Shown here: positions 8,172 through 17,530 of the stretch, piece after piece
How the letters are laid out: each line of letters starts with the position of its first letter
Position numbering within the stretch: the first letter of the stretch is position 1
DNA from: Neoroseomonas lacus
GTDB taxonomy: Bacteria > Pseudomonadota > Alphaproteobacteria > Acetobacterales > Acetobacteraceae
Reading direction: 5' to 3'
Length of the DNA: 64,000 nucleotides
Assembly (NCBI RefSeq): GCF_014644535.1
Contig: NZ_BMKW01000007.1
Span: forward strand, 310,001-374,000
Made by a program: the position numbers and the translations under genes
Notes under the pieces: model-generated
Told to the model about the DNA's origin: nothing
The model's input: the letters and a program-made list of their open reading frames with translations, nothing else
Database searches by the model: none

Positions 8172-9040
8172 GATGCACTCCCGCCGACCTCGGCGCTCAT
8201 CCGCGCTATGCCGTCGAACCAGGCCGGATCCCCGGGCACCCAGCCGTCGAGTTGCAGCGTCGCGAGGATGCGCCGGCCGGGCGGTGTGCTCGGCATCGCC
8301 TCCAGCGCGGTGGCAAGTGCGCGCACCGCCGGACTACCCCGCGCTGCGCTGAGGCAGCAGACGGGCGGGAAGCCATGCCAATCCGACCTGTTCAGGATGC
8401 GGGTCTCGCGCGTCAGTTGCGGCTCGCGCTGCGCCATCACTTCCCAGACATAGCCATCCACGCTGCCGGATTGCGCGAGCCCGGAACCGACGGCGCGGAT
8501 CACGTTGCGGTGGCCATAGGCGAAGAAGCTGCGGGCGAAGAACGTCTCCGGCCGTTCCCCCTGGCGTGCCAGCAGCCAGCGCGTCACCAGAAAGCCTGAA
8601 TTGCTGTCCGGATCCGAGAATGCGTGCGTCATGCCACGAAGCTCTGACAGCGACGCCGCCGGTGCCGCGGCCTCGGTGATGACGTAGCTCTGGTAGAGGG
8701 GTCGCCCGTGGTGGAGTGGCACGGAGAGCAGCGCAAGGCGCCCGAGATTCTGAACGTAAGGATAACCACAGATCCAGGCCGCATCGATCTGGCCGGAGAG
8801 CAATAGTGAGGTGACCTCCTGATAGGTCCGGCGCTTGAGCAGTTGAACCTGCGCCCCGGTCGACGTGCTCAGGTATTCCTCGAGGTCGCGCAGCAATTCG
8901 AGATCGGAATCGAGAAAGACCGGCGTGAGCCCGAAGCGGATTGCCGGAGCATCCGCACGCGCGCGCAGGGGAGTGCTTCCCGCGAGACATGATGCCGTCG
9001 CGAGGAGCCGTCGCCGGCCCGGCCATCGGTCCTGTCGCAC
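8168..9040 (-). CDS. aioX: Periplasmic arsenite-binding protein
   Basis: A 290-residue periplasmic binding protein of the PhnD-like family that senses As(III) and signals through AioS. A twin-arginine-like N terminus ('GRRRLLATASCLAGS') ends near RARADAP. The binding domain begins 'IRFGLTPVFLDSDLELL'. A cysteine at position 91 in 'DAAWICGYPYVQNLG' sits where AioX proteins have a conserved cysteine needed for arsenite binding (known for the family; alignment here is by eye). It starts at GTG 9040 with GGGGAGG four bases ahead. It is the first gene of aioXSR. No promoter was identified in the upstream sequence. Confidence 0.93.
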   Translation of the reverse strand: MRQDRWPGRRRLLATASCLAGSTPLRARADAPAIRFGLTPVFLDSDLELLRDLEEYLSTSTGAQVQLLKRRTYQEVTSLLLSGQIDAAWICGYPYVQNLGRLALLSVPLHHGRPLYQSYVITEAAAPAASLSELRGMTHAFSDPDSNSGFLVTRWLLARQGERPETFFARSFFAYGHRNVIRAVGSGLAQSGSVDGYVWEVMAQREPQLTRETRILNRSDWHGFPPVCCLSAARGSPAVRALATALEAMPSTPPGRRILATLQLDGWVPGDPAWFDGIARMSAEVGGSAS

Positions 9041-9484
9041 CGTGCCTCCCCGGAAGCCGCGTGTGAGCCTTCCGTGGCCGGAACCTTAGAGAATGCAGCC
9101 GGCCAGGGAAACGATGACTCGGCGCCGGCCCTTTGGCATAAGTCGCGGCCCCGGTAACGGACCTCGACTGGTAGCTCTGCGGCGCTGCGGCCGCGGCGCG
9201 CTGAGCGGCGCAGATTGACCCGCGGCCCTCGCCCACAAGATCTGTTGGTCCTGCTGCCACTGAAATCGCATGGAGGGTCCGTATTCTTGACTCCCCGGTA
9301 CGCATGCGCGCCGCGCATGTGGCGACGTTCAGATTGAGACCGTCCCGCATCGGAATGCTTGATTGCGTGTCCCCCAGTGTGAACCAGCGATCGGACGGCC
9401 GTCACGCCGAGGAGGGTCCGCGAGTCCGACGGATCGAGGCATATTCGGCACCAGTGAGCATGCGTCCGTACCCCGTCCGTTTCT
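9041..9484. other. Gene-less stretch upstream of aioX
   Basis: About 440 bases between the aioX start and the 3' end of the broken L,D-transpeptidase gene. It should contain the aioXSR promoter, but I could not recognise a convincing -35/-10 or sigma-54 element. Short open frames here lack ribosome-binding sites and family motifs. Confidence 0.5.
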
Positions 9485-10383
9485 TTATCCGTTGGGCGGG
9501 CGTGTTGACGCCGGGGGTTGCTCTGAACTGTCCACCACGATCAACAGGCGGCCAGCGAGGGAGGTGACCTCGCGCTCGGCCAGCAGCAGCGAGGCAAAGC
9601 GACGATCCGTCTCGGCCAGGCGCGCGACATCGGCATCGAGCACGCCATTCACGTCGAGGAAGCGGTTCATCGTGCCGCCGACGCGCACGCAGCCCTCCGA
9701 GGAAGGTTCGCCCAGCATGGGTTCGAACAGATCGGGGTCGGTCGCATGCATGGCGAAGCGGATGCGTGCCTCGCTGCCATCATCGGCCAGCCACGCGGCG
9801 CCTGATACCAGCCGAAATCCCATACGCGCATGCCGCGTTCGCCCAGGCCCCTGATGCCCTCGCGGTTATAGGTGCCCAGCGCGCGATAGCCGCGGATGCC
9901 GCCATCCTGCGCATAGACGCCGAGCGGGGTGATGAAGTGGTCGGGCACACCGCTGATACCGGTGGAGGCCGGCGCACTCGCCACCACCTCCCACGGGCCA
10001 TCGGCGCGCATCAGCAGCAAGGCGACCCGCTGCACCGAGGGCGTACGATCGGTCAGCACGGCGAGTTCCGCGCCCTCCGGCCGCCGGCCGGCCTGGGCTA
10101 TCGCGTCGCGCGCCAGCGCCACCCATTGCACCGCCAAGGGCGTCGCCGGTACCGCGGCGCCGGGGACCTCGGCCAGCATGGCGGTGCGCAGGCGCAGCGC
10201 CTCCCGCCCCGCCGCGTCGAGCGGTGCCGGTGGCGGCCGCGACGCACAGGCCGAGACCAGCGACACGGCAAGCATCGTCAACAACCGCGGTCCGGTACGG
10301 ATCTCGCGTATCAGCCAAGCTCCATTGCGCGCTTCCAGTCCCCAGGGTGACACTCGGTGTGATGGCCGCAGGTGCGAATGCAC
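9485..10383 (-). pseudogene. Frameshifted L,D-transpeptidase (YkuD-like) lipoprotein
   Basis: Two overlapping minus-strand frames make up one protein. The 5' part carries a lipobox-like 'LAVSLVSAC' and a domain ending around 'GMRVWDFGWYQAPRGW'. The 3' part, in another frame, continues 'DDGSEARIRFAMHATDP' and holds the YkuD catalytic signature: H in 'MHATDP' followed by 'SSEGCVRV', with the nucleophilic cysteine. The switch lies between about 9770 and 9800 and needs a one-base loss (or two-base gain). As sequenced, the first frame ends without the catalytic residues. The true start is uncertain: several in-frame options lie upstream of the signal sequence. This is a pseudogene or a sequencing error. 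Confidence 0.75.
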
Positions 10384-10490
10384 CGGAGGTCTGAATCACG
10401 CGATCAACCATGAGGTTAGAGCGCGATGCGTGAACGAAGGTGAACGCACCACGCTCGAAGCCCCGGAAACGATGAACGGGATCCTGCACC

Positions 10491-11993
10491 ATGCGTCGCC
10501 TCGCCGCTTTGATGCTGCTCACAAGCCTCGCGCAGCCTGCCGCCGCGCAACAACTGCGGATCGGGTTAAACTCCGATCCGGATGTACTTGATCCGACGCT
10601 GTCGCGTACCGTGGCGGGCCGCCAGGTCTTCGCGGCGATGTGCGACAAGCTGGTGGACATCAACGAGAGGCTGGAGATCGTCCCGCAGCTCGCCACCGCC
10701 TGGCGCTGGGCGGATGATGGCAAGACGCTGGTCTTCACCCTGCGCGATGGCGTCCGCTTCCATGATGGCGAGCCGCTGACCGGCGAGGCCGCGGCGATCG
10801 GGCTGCGCCGCCATCTGGAAACCCCCGGTTCCACCCGCAAGGCGGAGATGGGGCCGGTGACCGAGGTGGTCGCGACCGGGCCGCTGGAAGTGACCATCCA
10901 CCTCTCGGAGCCCTTTGCCCCGCTGCTGGCGGCGCTGTCGGATCGCGCCGGGATGCTGGTCTCGCCGCGCCAGGCAACCGTCACCGGCGCCGATTTTCAG
11001 CGCGCCCCCGCCTGCGCGGGGCCATTTCGCCTGACGCAGCGCATCGCCCAGGACCGCATGGAGCTGGAACGCTTCGACAGCTATTGGGACCGTGCGGCGA
11101 TCCACTTCGACCGCGTCACCTATCGCCCGATCCCGGATGCGACGGTCCGGCTGGCCAATCTGCGCGCCGGGGCGCTCGACGTCATCGAGCGCGTCAGCCC
11201 CTCCGACGTGCCGGAGATGCGGCGCGACCAGCGGGTGCGCGTGGTGCAGGCGCCCTCGCTGGCGACCTTCTATCTCGCGATCAATGTGGCGAATGGCGCG
11301 CGGTCGCGGACGCCGCTCGGCCAGGACCCACGGGTGCGCGAGGCGCTGGAACTCGCCATCGACCGCCAGGCGCTGGTGAATGTCGCCTTCGAGGGGCTGT
11401 GGGTGCCGGCCAACCAGGCGGTGCCGCCGGACCATCCTTTCTATGCGCGCTCGGTGCCGATGCCGCAGCGCGACGTGGCGCGGGCCCGGGCATTGCTGCG
11501 CGCGGCGGGGCATGAGCGGTTGACGGTGAAGCTCTCGGTGCCGAACACCACGGATTACCTGCAGGCGTCCGAGGTGATCCAGGCGATGGCGGCCGAGGCC
11601 GGCATCGACATCCAGATCCAGGTGATCGAGACGGCGACGCTGTTGCGGCAATGGTCGGCCGGGGATTTCGAGGCGCTGATCATCCAATGGTCGGGGCGCG
11701 TCGATCTCGATGGCAATCTGTTCGCCTTCTATGCCTGCGGCGTGCCGCTGAATGGCGGGCAGTATTGCAACCGCGCTGTCGAGGCGGCGCTGGTCGAGGC
11801 GCGGCGCAGCGTGGACCCGGCGGTGCGGGCGGCGGCCTATGACCGGGCGGCGCGGCAGTACCTCGCCGACCGTCCCTACATCAATCTGTGGCAGCCGCTG
11901 ACGCTGCATGGCGTGGGCGCGACGATCCAGGGCTTGCGCCCGGTGGCGGACGGCATCATCCGGGTGCAAGGTTTGCAGAACACCAGGGGATGA
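10491..11993 (+). CDS. ABC transporter substrate-binding protein, family 5
   Basis: A 500-residue periplasmic solute receptor of the dipeptide/oligopeptide/nickel type. A Sec signal peptide ('MRRLAALMLLTSLAQPAAAQ') precedes the mature start 'QLRIGLNSDPDVLDPTLSR', and the family pattern 'LATAWRWADDGKTLVFTLRD GVRFHDG' (spanning about residues 65-90) follows. No permease or ATPase gene lies beside it, so it must share a transporter encoded elsewhere. The next genes, an oxidoreductase and an N-acyl-amino-acid hydrolase, follow closely on the same strand. An acylated amino acid or peptide ligand is possible but inferred only from that context. Confidence 0.9.
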   Translation: MRRLAALMLLTSLAQPAAAQQLRIGLNSDPDVLDPTLSRTVAGRQVFAAMCDKLVDINERLEIVPQLATAWRWADDGKTLVFTLRDGVRFHDGEPLTGEAAAIGLRRHLETPGSTRKAEMGPVTEVVATGPLEVTIHLSEPFAPLLAALSDRAGMLVSPRQATVTGADFQRAPACAGPFRLTQRIAQDRMELERFDSYWDRAAIHFDRVTYRPIPDATVRLANLRAGALDVIERVSPSDVPEMRRDQRVRVVQAPSLATFYLAINVANGARSRTPLGQDPRVREALELAIDRQALVNVAFEGLWVPANQAVPPDHPFYARSVPMPQRDVARARALLRAAGHERLTVKLSVPNTTDYLQASEVIQAMAAEAGIDIQIQVIETATLLRQWSAGDFEALIIQWSGRVDLDGNLFAFYACGVPLNGGQYCNRAVEAALVEARRSVDPAVRAAAYDRAARQYLADRPYINLWQPLTLHGVGATIQGLRPVADGIIRVQGLQNTRG

Positions 11994-12000
11994 AACGACC

Positions 12001-12984
12001 ATGACGGAAACCATGCGCGCGGCTGTCGTCACGCCGGAGGGCGTGCGGGTGCAGGACGTGCCCCGCCCGACCCCGGGGCCGGAGGAAGTGTTGGTGCGCG
12101 TGCGCGCGGCGACGCTGAACCGGGCTGATCTCGGCGTGGCGGCGGGCGGGTCGCATGGGTCGATGGGCGGGGCCGGGACGATCCTCGGCCTCGATTTCGC
12201 CGGCGAGGTTGCCGCGGTCGGCAGCGCGGTGACGGGGGTGAAGCGGGGCGATCGCGTCACCTGCTCGGGTGCCGGCGGCTATGCGGAATACGCCATCGCC
12301 GACAGCCACCGCGTCCAGAAGGTGCCGGACCGCAACCTTTCCTGGGAGGAAGCGGCGACGCTGCCGGTGGCGCTGGCAACGATGCATGACGCAGTCGTGG
12401 TGAATGGGCGGCTCGCCCGCGGCGAGAGCGTGATGATCCTCGGCGCGTCGTCTGGTGTCGGCATCATGGGGATGCAGATCGCGAAGTTCATGGGCGCGGG
12501 GCTGGTCATCGGCACCTCGACCGATGCGGCGCGGCGCGCCCGGCTGACCGAATTCGGCGCCGATGTCGCGGTGAACACGCGCGATGCGGATTGGGCCGAG
12601 CAGGTGCTCGCCGCGACGGGTGGGCGGGGTGTCGATCTCGTGGTGGACCAGGTGAGTGCGGCGACGATCAATGCGGCGATGCGCTGCACGGCGGTGCTGG
12701 GGCGCATCGTCAATGTCGGGCGGCTGGGCGGCAGCAAGGGGGAGTTCGACTTCGACCTGCATGCGACGCGGCGCATTGCCTATATCGGCGTGACGCACCG
12801 GACGCGGTCGCGCGAGGAAATCCGCGCCGAGTATGCGGCGATGCGGCGCGATCTCTGGGACGCCGTCGAGCAGGGGCGGTTCAGCATTCCGATCGACAAG
12901 GTGTTTCCGCTCGACGAGGTGGTGGAGGCGCTGGCCCACATGAAAGCCAACAAGCATTTCGGCAAGATCGTGCTGTCGGTTTGA
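12001..12984 (+). CDS. NADPH:quinone oxidoreductase-like MDR protein
   Basis: A 327-residue medium-chain dehydrogenase/reductase of the zinc-less quinone oxidoreductase branch. The GroES-like N-terminal domain includes 'ILGLDFAGEVAAVGSAVTGV'. The nucleotide-binding fold has 'VMILGASSGVGIMGMQIAKF'. The cysteine and histidine zinc ligands of alcohol dehydrogenases are absent. The ATG at 12001 directly follows the preceding stop (7 bases) and starts the usual 'MRAAVVTPEGVRVQDV' strand four residues in. It is probably co-transcribed with the receptor and amidohydrolase genes. The substrate, an enone or quinone, is unknown. Confidence 0.88.
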   Translation: MTETMRAAVVTPEGVRVQDVPRPTPGPEEVLVRVRAATLNRADLGVAAGGSHGSMGGAGTILGLDFAGEVAAVGSAVTGVKRGDRVTCSGAGGYAEYAIADSHRVQKVPDRNLSWEEAATLPVALATMHDAVVVNGRLARGESVMILGASSGVGIMGMQIAKFMGAGLVIGTSTDAARRARLTEFGADVAVNTRDADWAEQVLAATGGRGVDLVVDQVSAATINAAMRCTAVLGRIVNVGRLGGSKGEFDFDLHATRRIAYIGVTHRTRSREEIRAEYAAMRRDLWDAVEQGRFSIPIDKVFPLDEVVEALAHMKANKHFGKIVLSV

Positions 12985-12998
12985 ACGGGAGAACGGCC

Positions 12999-14699
12999 AT
13001 GCATGACTTGGTGATCCGTGGCGGCACGGTGGTGGACGGCACCGGGGCCGCGCCGTTTGAGGCCGATGTTGCCGTGCAGGCGGGGCGCATCGTCGAGGTT
13101 GGGCGCGTCGCCGGGCGTGGCGCGGAGGAGATCGACGCCAAGGGGTTGCTGGTCACGCCTGGCTTCGTCGATATCCACACGCATTACGATGCGCAGGCAT
13201 CCTGGTCCGAGCGGCTGATCTCGTCCTCCATCAACGGTGTCACCACGGCGCTGATCGGCAATTGCGGCGTGGGTTTCGCGCCGTGCCGGCCGGAGCGGCG
13301 CGAAATGCTGGTCAAGCTGATGGAAGGCGTGGAGGACCTGCCCGAAGTCGTGCTGACGGAGGGACTGCCGTGGAGTTGGGAATCCTTCCCCGACTACATG
13401 GATTTCCTCGCCGGCCGCCGCTACGACACCGACATCGCGGCGATGGTCACCCATGCGCCGCTGCGCGTGCATGTGATGGGCGAACGCGCCGAAGCTCATG
13501 CCGAGGCGACGCCGGCCGAATGTGCCGAGATGGCGCGGCTGGCGGCGGAAGGGCTGGCGGCGGGTGCGGTGGGGATTTCGACGTCGCGGGCGCTGGCGCA
13601 TCGCACGTTGGATGGGCGGCACATCCCGACGCTCGGCGCGCCGGAGGCGGAGTTGGAGGCGCTGGCGGGTGCGCTGCGCGCGCATGGCAGCGGGTGGTTG
13701 CAGGTGATCTCCGACTTCGATGACCCGGCCGAGGAGGAATTCGCGCGGCTGCGGCGCGTGGCGGCGGTGGCTGGACGGCCCCTTACCTTCTCTCTGTTGC
13801 AGCGGGAGTCGAAGCCGGGCTTCTGGCGCTGGCTCCTTGAGCGCACCACCGAGGCGAATGAGGCCGGCGTGCCGATGTTCGGCCAGGTGATGGGGCGGCC
13901 GGTTGGGCTGATGTTCGGCTTCGAATTGTCGCAGCATCCGTTCCTGACGCGACCTTCCTATGTCGAGGTCGCGGGGCTGACGTTTGCCGATCGGATCGCC
14001 GCGTTGCGCGACCCGGCGCGGCGGGCGCGCATCCTGTCCGAACAGACGGATGATGCGGCGCTAAAGGTGCGGCTGAACAATTGGGATAAGATCTTCCCGC
14101 TCGGCGACCCGCCGGAATACGAGCCGCCGCCCGAGCGTTCCGTCGCCGCCATGGCCGCCGCGCGCGGCATGACGGCCGAGGCGCTATGCTACGACCTGAT
14201 GCTGGAACGCGACGGCCGCGCGATCCTGAACCGGCCGCTGCTGAATTATGCGGATGGGGACCTCGCCGCGATCCGCGAGATGATGACGCATCCGCATACG
14301 CTGATGGGGCTCGGCGATGGCGGGGCGCATGTGGGGTATATCTGCGATGCCTCCTGCATGACGCATATGCTGGTGCATTGGGCGCGCGACCGCGTGCGCG
14401 GGCCGAAGCTGCCGGTCGAACAGGCGGTGAAGCGGATCAGCCGCGACAATGCGGCGGCGATGGGGCTGGCGGATCGCGGCGTGGTGGCGGCGGGGCGCAA
14501 GGCGGACCTGAACGTCATCGACTTCGCGCGGCTGCAGATGCGCGCGCCGGAGATGCACTACGACTTGCCTGCCGGCGGCAAGCGGCTGGTGCAGCGGGCG
14601 GAGGGGTATGTCGCGACGGTGCTGTCCGGCGTCGTCACCTATCGCGAGGGCGAGGCGACCGGGGCGTTGCCGGGGCGGCTCGTGCGCGGGGCCCGGTAA
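12999..14699 (+). CDS. D-aminoacylase-like amidohydrolase
   Basis: A 566-residue metal-dependent amidohydrolase of the N-acyl-D-amino-acid deacylase family. It starts '[20 protein letters not shown]', has the metal-binding HxH in '[15 protein letters not shown]', and later '[20 protein letters not shown]' with further ligands. The C terminus returns to the small beta-sandwich domain ('[14 protein letters not shown]'). The family hydrolyses N-acyl-D-amino acids to D-amino acids. The ATG at 12999 lies 14 bases after the preceding stop with GGGAGAA as ribosome-binding site. The open frame extends upstream inside the previous gene but is not family-like there. Confidence 0.88.
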   Translation: MHDLVIRGGTVVDGTGAAPFEADVAVQAGRIVEVGRVAGRGAEEIDAKGLLVTPGFVDIHTHYDAQASWSERLISSSINGVTTALIGNCGVGFAPCRPERREMLVKLMEGVEDLPEVVLTEGLPWSWESFPDYMDFLAGRRYDTDIAAMVTHAPLRVHVMGERAEAHAEATPAECAEMARLAAEGLAAGAVGISTSRALAHRTLDGRHIPTLGAPEAELEALAGALRAHGSGWLQVISDFDDPAEEEFARLRRVAAVAGRPLTFSLLQRESKPGFWRWLLERTTEANEAGVPMFGQVMGRPVGLMFGFELSQHPFLTRPSYVEVAGLTFADRIAALRDPARRARILSEQTDDAALKVRLNNWDKIFPLGDPPEYEPPPERSVAAMAAARGMTAEALCYDLMLERDGRAILNRPLLNYADGDLAAIREMMTHPHTLMGLGDGGAHVGYICDASCMTHMLVHWARDRVRGPKLPVEQAVKRISRDNAAAMGLADRGVVAAGRKADLNVIDFARLQMRAPEMHYDLPAGGKRLVQRAEGYVATVLSGVVTYREGEATGALPGRLVRGAR

Positions 14700-14749
14700 C
14701 GCCCTGGCCTGGGGTTTGCTTGGCTGGCGGCGTTGAAAAGGACGCCGCC

Positions 14750-15136
14750 ATGCCCTTCACCCCTGTCATCCCCGCCGGGTCCGGCAAACCGCTTGCCCCC
14801 TACTCGCCCGGCGCGGTTGCCGATGGCGTGCTGTATGTATCGGGCACGCTGCCGCTCGATGCGCAGAACCATGTCGTGCATGTCGGCGATGCCGGCGCGC
14901 AGACGCGCCATGTACTGGAGACGATCAAGGGCGTCGTCGAGGCGGCCGGCGGCACCATGGCCGATGTGGTGATGAACCACATCTTCCTGACCGATTGGGC
15001 GCATTACGCCCCACTGAACGCCGTCTATGCCGAGTATTTCCCGGGCGACAAACCGGCGCGCTACTGCATCCAATGCGGTCTGGTGAAGCCGGATGCGCTG
15101 GTCGAGATCGCCTCCGTGGCGCATATCGCGACATGA
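14750..15136 (+). CDS. rutC: RutC-like RidA-family aminoacrylate deaminase
   Basis: A 128-residue RidA/YjgF-fold protein, closest by eye to RutC of the pyrimidine-ring-opening (Rut) pathway. RutC-like stretches are '[20 protein letters not shown]', '[19 protein letters not shown]' and '[20 protein letters not shown]'. RutC removes 3-aminoacrylate formed from uracil. The ATG at 14750 has AAAAGGA ahead of it. The stop overlaps the start of the rutD-like gene (ATGA), so the two are translationally coupled. The rutA, rutB, rutE, rutF and rutG genes are not in the window, so the pair may act on another enamine or acrylate product. Confidence 0.85.
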   Translation: MPFTPVIPAGSGKPLAPYSPGAVADGVLYVSGTLPLDAQNHVVHVGDAGAQTRHVLETIKGVVEAAGGTMADVVMNHIFLTDWAHYAPLNAVYAEYFPGDKPARYCIQCGLVKPDALVEIASVAHIAT

Positions 15137-15912
15137 AGTTCGAGGTCACCGGGACGGGCCGCGAAGCGGTGGTGCTGTCGGCCGGGCTCGGCGGCGCGGC
15201 GGCATTCTGGGCGCCGCAACGGGCGGCATTGGAAAAGCACTTCCGCGTCGTCGCCTTCGATCAACGTGGCACCGGGCGCAATACCGAAGTGCTGCCAGAT
15301 GGCTACAGCATCGGGCATATGGCCGATGACGTGGTCGCGGTGCTGGATGCCGCCGGCATTGAGAGCGCGCATCTGCTCGGGCATGCGCTGGGCGGGCTGG
15401 TCGGGCTGGAGATTGCGCGGCGGCATCCAGCACGGCTCGGCCGCCTGGTGGCGGTGAATGCCTGGGCGAGGGTGGACCGGCATTCGGAGCGTTGCTTCGA
15501 CATCCGGCTCGGTATCCTGCACGCGCAGGGGCCAGCGGCCTATGTCGCGGCGCAGCCGCTGTTCCTGCATACCGCGCCGTATATGTCGGCGCATCATGAG
15601 AGGATCCTCGCCGAGGTCGCGCATGGCACGGCGCATTTCCAGGGTGCCGGGAACCTGCTGAAGCGCATCGGCGCGTTGCGCGCCTTCGACGTGCGGGGGG
15701 ATTTGTCGCGCATCACCGCGCCGGTGCTGGTGGCGGCGTCGCGCGACGATCTGCTGGTGCCCTGGACGGTCTCTCAGGCTCTGGCCGATGGCTTGCCGGA
15801 CGCCGTGTTCTGGCTGACGCCGGAAGGCGGGCATGCCTTCACCGTGGAGCGGCCGGAGGTATTCAACCCTGTGTTATTGGATTTCCTGCGGCGCGGTCAG
15901 GACCAGACCTGA
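15133..15912 (+). CDS. rutD: RutD-like alpha/beta hydrolase
   Basis: A 259-residue alpha/beta-hydrolase matching RutD, the putative aminoacrylate hydrolase of uracil catabolism. RutD-like features are '[20 protein letters not shown]', '[20 protein letters not shown]', '[19 protein letters not shown]' and '[12 protein letters not shown]'. The nucleophile elbow reads G-H-A-L-G, so the usual serine is replaced by alanine, as in E. coli RutD. It overlaps rutC by four bases, and its 3' end overlaps the convergent gene at 15897 by 16 bases. The catalytic role of RutD in the pathway is accessory even where best studied. Confidence 0.84.
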   Translation: MKFEVTGTGREAVVLSAGLGGAAAFWAPQRAALEKHFRVVAFDQRGTGRNTEVLPDGYSIGHMADDVVAVLDAAGIESAHLLGHALGGLVGLEIARRHPARLGRLVAVNAWARVDRHSERCFDIRLGILHAQGPAAYVAAQPLFLHTAPYMSAHHERILAEVAHGTAHFQGAGNLLKRIGALRAFDVRGDLSRITAPVLVAASRDDLLVPWTVSQALADGLPDAVFWLTPEGGHAFTVERPEVFNPVLLDFLRRGQDQT

Positions 15913-16697
15913 TCCGGCGTCAGGGGCCGCGACAGCAGGCCTTGCGCCACGCACCAACGCCCGGCCAGGGTTATGGCCGGGGCCAGCGCTGCCCGCGTGG
16001 TTGCCGCCGCACCGAAGATGCGCTGCAATTCCGCGACCAGCGCGGGTTCGCGCATCAGTTCCGACTTCACCACGACCAGGTGGTTCACCGGCTCGAAGCC
16101 GAAGCTCGCCTGGAATTCGCGGCCGGCGGCAGCGACGTCGGGGAAGACAGGGCGGAAGCCGTCCGGCAGTTCGGCGCCGAAGATCGCCGCGTCCAGCGCG
16201 CCGTCGCGCAGCATTGCCGTCATGTCGGCGCCGGGTGCCGCGCGGGTGCAGAAGGGCGGGTCGCGGAAGGTGGGGACGTGGGCGTCCTCGAAGGTCGTCC
16301 AGGCGATGGCGTCGGCGGCGACGCCGTGGCGTTCGGCCAGTACTCCGCGCAGCCACATGCCCGTGGTCTGGCTATAGGCGCGCACGCCGACACGCTTGCC
16401 AGCGAGGTCCGCCGGGCCGGCGATGGCGCTGTCGGTGCGGCACAGCAGCGCGCCTTCCTGGAAGCGCGACGCCATCACCACCGGCAGCAGCGAGATCGGC
16501 ACGCCGGCTTCCTTGGCCATCAGGAAGGTGGCGATGGCCATTTCGGAGACGTCGTAGCGCAGCTCGCGCACCATCGGCGCGAAGGCCTTGCTGATCGGCT
16601 TCACCGAAGCGCGATCGAAGCGCAGCAGGTCGGAGGGCGGCAGCTCGGCGGTGTGCGGGTAATCGCCAAAAGCCGCGGTTAGGACGCGCTGGGTCAT
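15897..16697 (-). CDS. Periplasmic-binding-fold protein, 4,5-dihydroxyphthalate decarboxylase-like
   Basis: A 266-residue protein with a periplasmic-binding-protein fold and no signal peptide. The pattern 'LRYDVSEMAIATFLMAKE' followed by 'LPVVMASRFQEGALLCRTDS' resembles the family that includes 4,5-dihydroxyphthalate decarboxylase (Pht5) and NMT1-like receptors. It is the last gene of a three-gene operon, with an ATGA overlap onto the preceding hydrolase. The lack of an export signal favours a cytoplasmic enzyme over a transporter receptor, but the activity is unproven. Its end overlaps the 3' end of rutD tail to tail. Confidence 0.7.
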   Translation of the reverse strand: MTQRVLTAAFGDYPHTAELPPSDLLRFDRASVKPISKAFAPMVRELRYDVSEMAIATFLMAKEAGVPISLLPVVMASRFQEGALLCRTDSAIAGPADLAGKRVGVRAYSQTTGMWLRGVLAERHGVAADAIAWTTFEDAHVPTFRDPPFCTRAAPGADMTAMLRDGALDAAIFGAELPDGFRPVFPDVAAAGREFQASFGFEPVNHLVVVKSELMREPALVAELQRIFGAAATTRAALAPAITLAGRWCVAQGLLSRPLTPDQVWS

Positions 16698-17530
16698 GCG
16701 CCAACCTCGGCAAAGAAGGCATCGACCTTGGCGTTGAAGGCGTCAGCGTGTTCGAAATGGCCCGAATGCCCTGCCTTGGGCAGCGGCGAGACGCGGGCGC
16801 CGGGGATGGACGGCGCCATGCCGGAAGGGGCGAAGGGCGGGATCACCACGTCCTCCTCGCAGGGGACGAACATCACTGGCGTGTTGGCGGCGGCGAAGGC
16901 TTCGGGTGGGCGGTTGCGCGCGGCGTGCAGCCTGGCGCGCACGGTCTCGCGGTCGAAGCCCTGCGAGAGGCCATTGATGTGCGCGTAGATCTGCGCGAGG
17001 GCGGGCTGTTCCTCGGCCATGCGGGCGCCGGAGGCCGGCAGCATGTTGCGCGCCAGCAGGTCGGAGCGGGCCTCGGCGCTGGCCTTACTCCAGGCGGCGA
17101 GTTTCGAGCGTTCCGGCTCGCGCATCTGGCGTGGGTCGAGCGAGCCGGTCGTCGCCGCCAGCACCAGCGCCTTCACCCGGCCGGGGCGCAGCAACGCGTA
17201 TTCGACGCCGGACCAGCCGCCCATCGACTGGCACACCATGCGGATGTCGCCGAGCTTCAGCGTGTCCACCAGGGCGGCGACATCGCCGGCGTATTCGGCC
17301 GGGTCGGGGCCACCGGCCGGCGCGGTGGAGGGGAAGAAGCCGCGATGGGAGAATGCCACGCAAGTGTAGCGCGGCGCGAAATGCGCCACCTGCTGCCACC
17401 AGGAGAACAGGCAACCGCCAAGGCCATGGGCGAAGACGATGGCCGGGCCGGAGCCGGTCACCTCATAGCGGATGCGCGCATCCGGCCGGTCGATCCAGCC
17501 GGCGCGGCGGGGGGGCGCGGTGAAGCTCAT
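16694..17530 (-). CDS. Alpha/beta hydrolase
   Basis: A 278-residue alpha/beta-hydrolase. It has the oxyanion-hole motif 'FAHGLGGCLFSWW', the nucleophile elbow 'MVCQSMGGWSGVEYA' (G/C-x-S-x-G type with serine) and a late histidine in 'KAGHSGHFEHAD'. The ATG at 17530 overlaps the stop of the PIG-L gene in an ATGA, and its own stop overlaps the next start the same way, so the operon is fully coupled. Hydrolases of this kind cleave enol-lactones, esters or ring-fission products. A role with the GalB-like neighbour in aromatic-acid breakdown is inferred. Confidence 0.85.
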   Translation of the reverse strand: MSFTAPPRRAGWIDRPDARIRYEVTGSGPAIVFAHGLGGCLFSWWQQVAHFAPRYTCVAFSHRGFFPSTAPAGGPDPAEYAGDVAALVDTLKLGDIRMVCQSMGGWSGVEYALLRPGRVKALVLAATTGSLDPRQMREPERSKLAAWSKASAEARSDLLARNMLPASGARMAEEQPALAQIYAHINGLSQGFDRETVRARLHAARNRPPEAFAAANTPVMFVPCEEDVVIPPFAPSGMAPSIPGARVSPLPKAGHSGHFEHADAFNAKVDAFFAEVGA

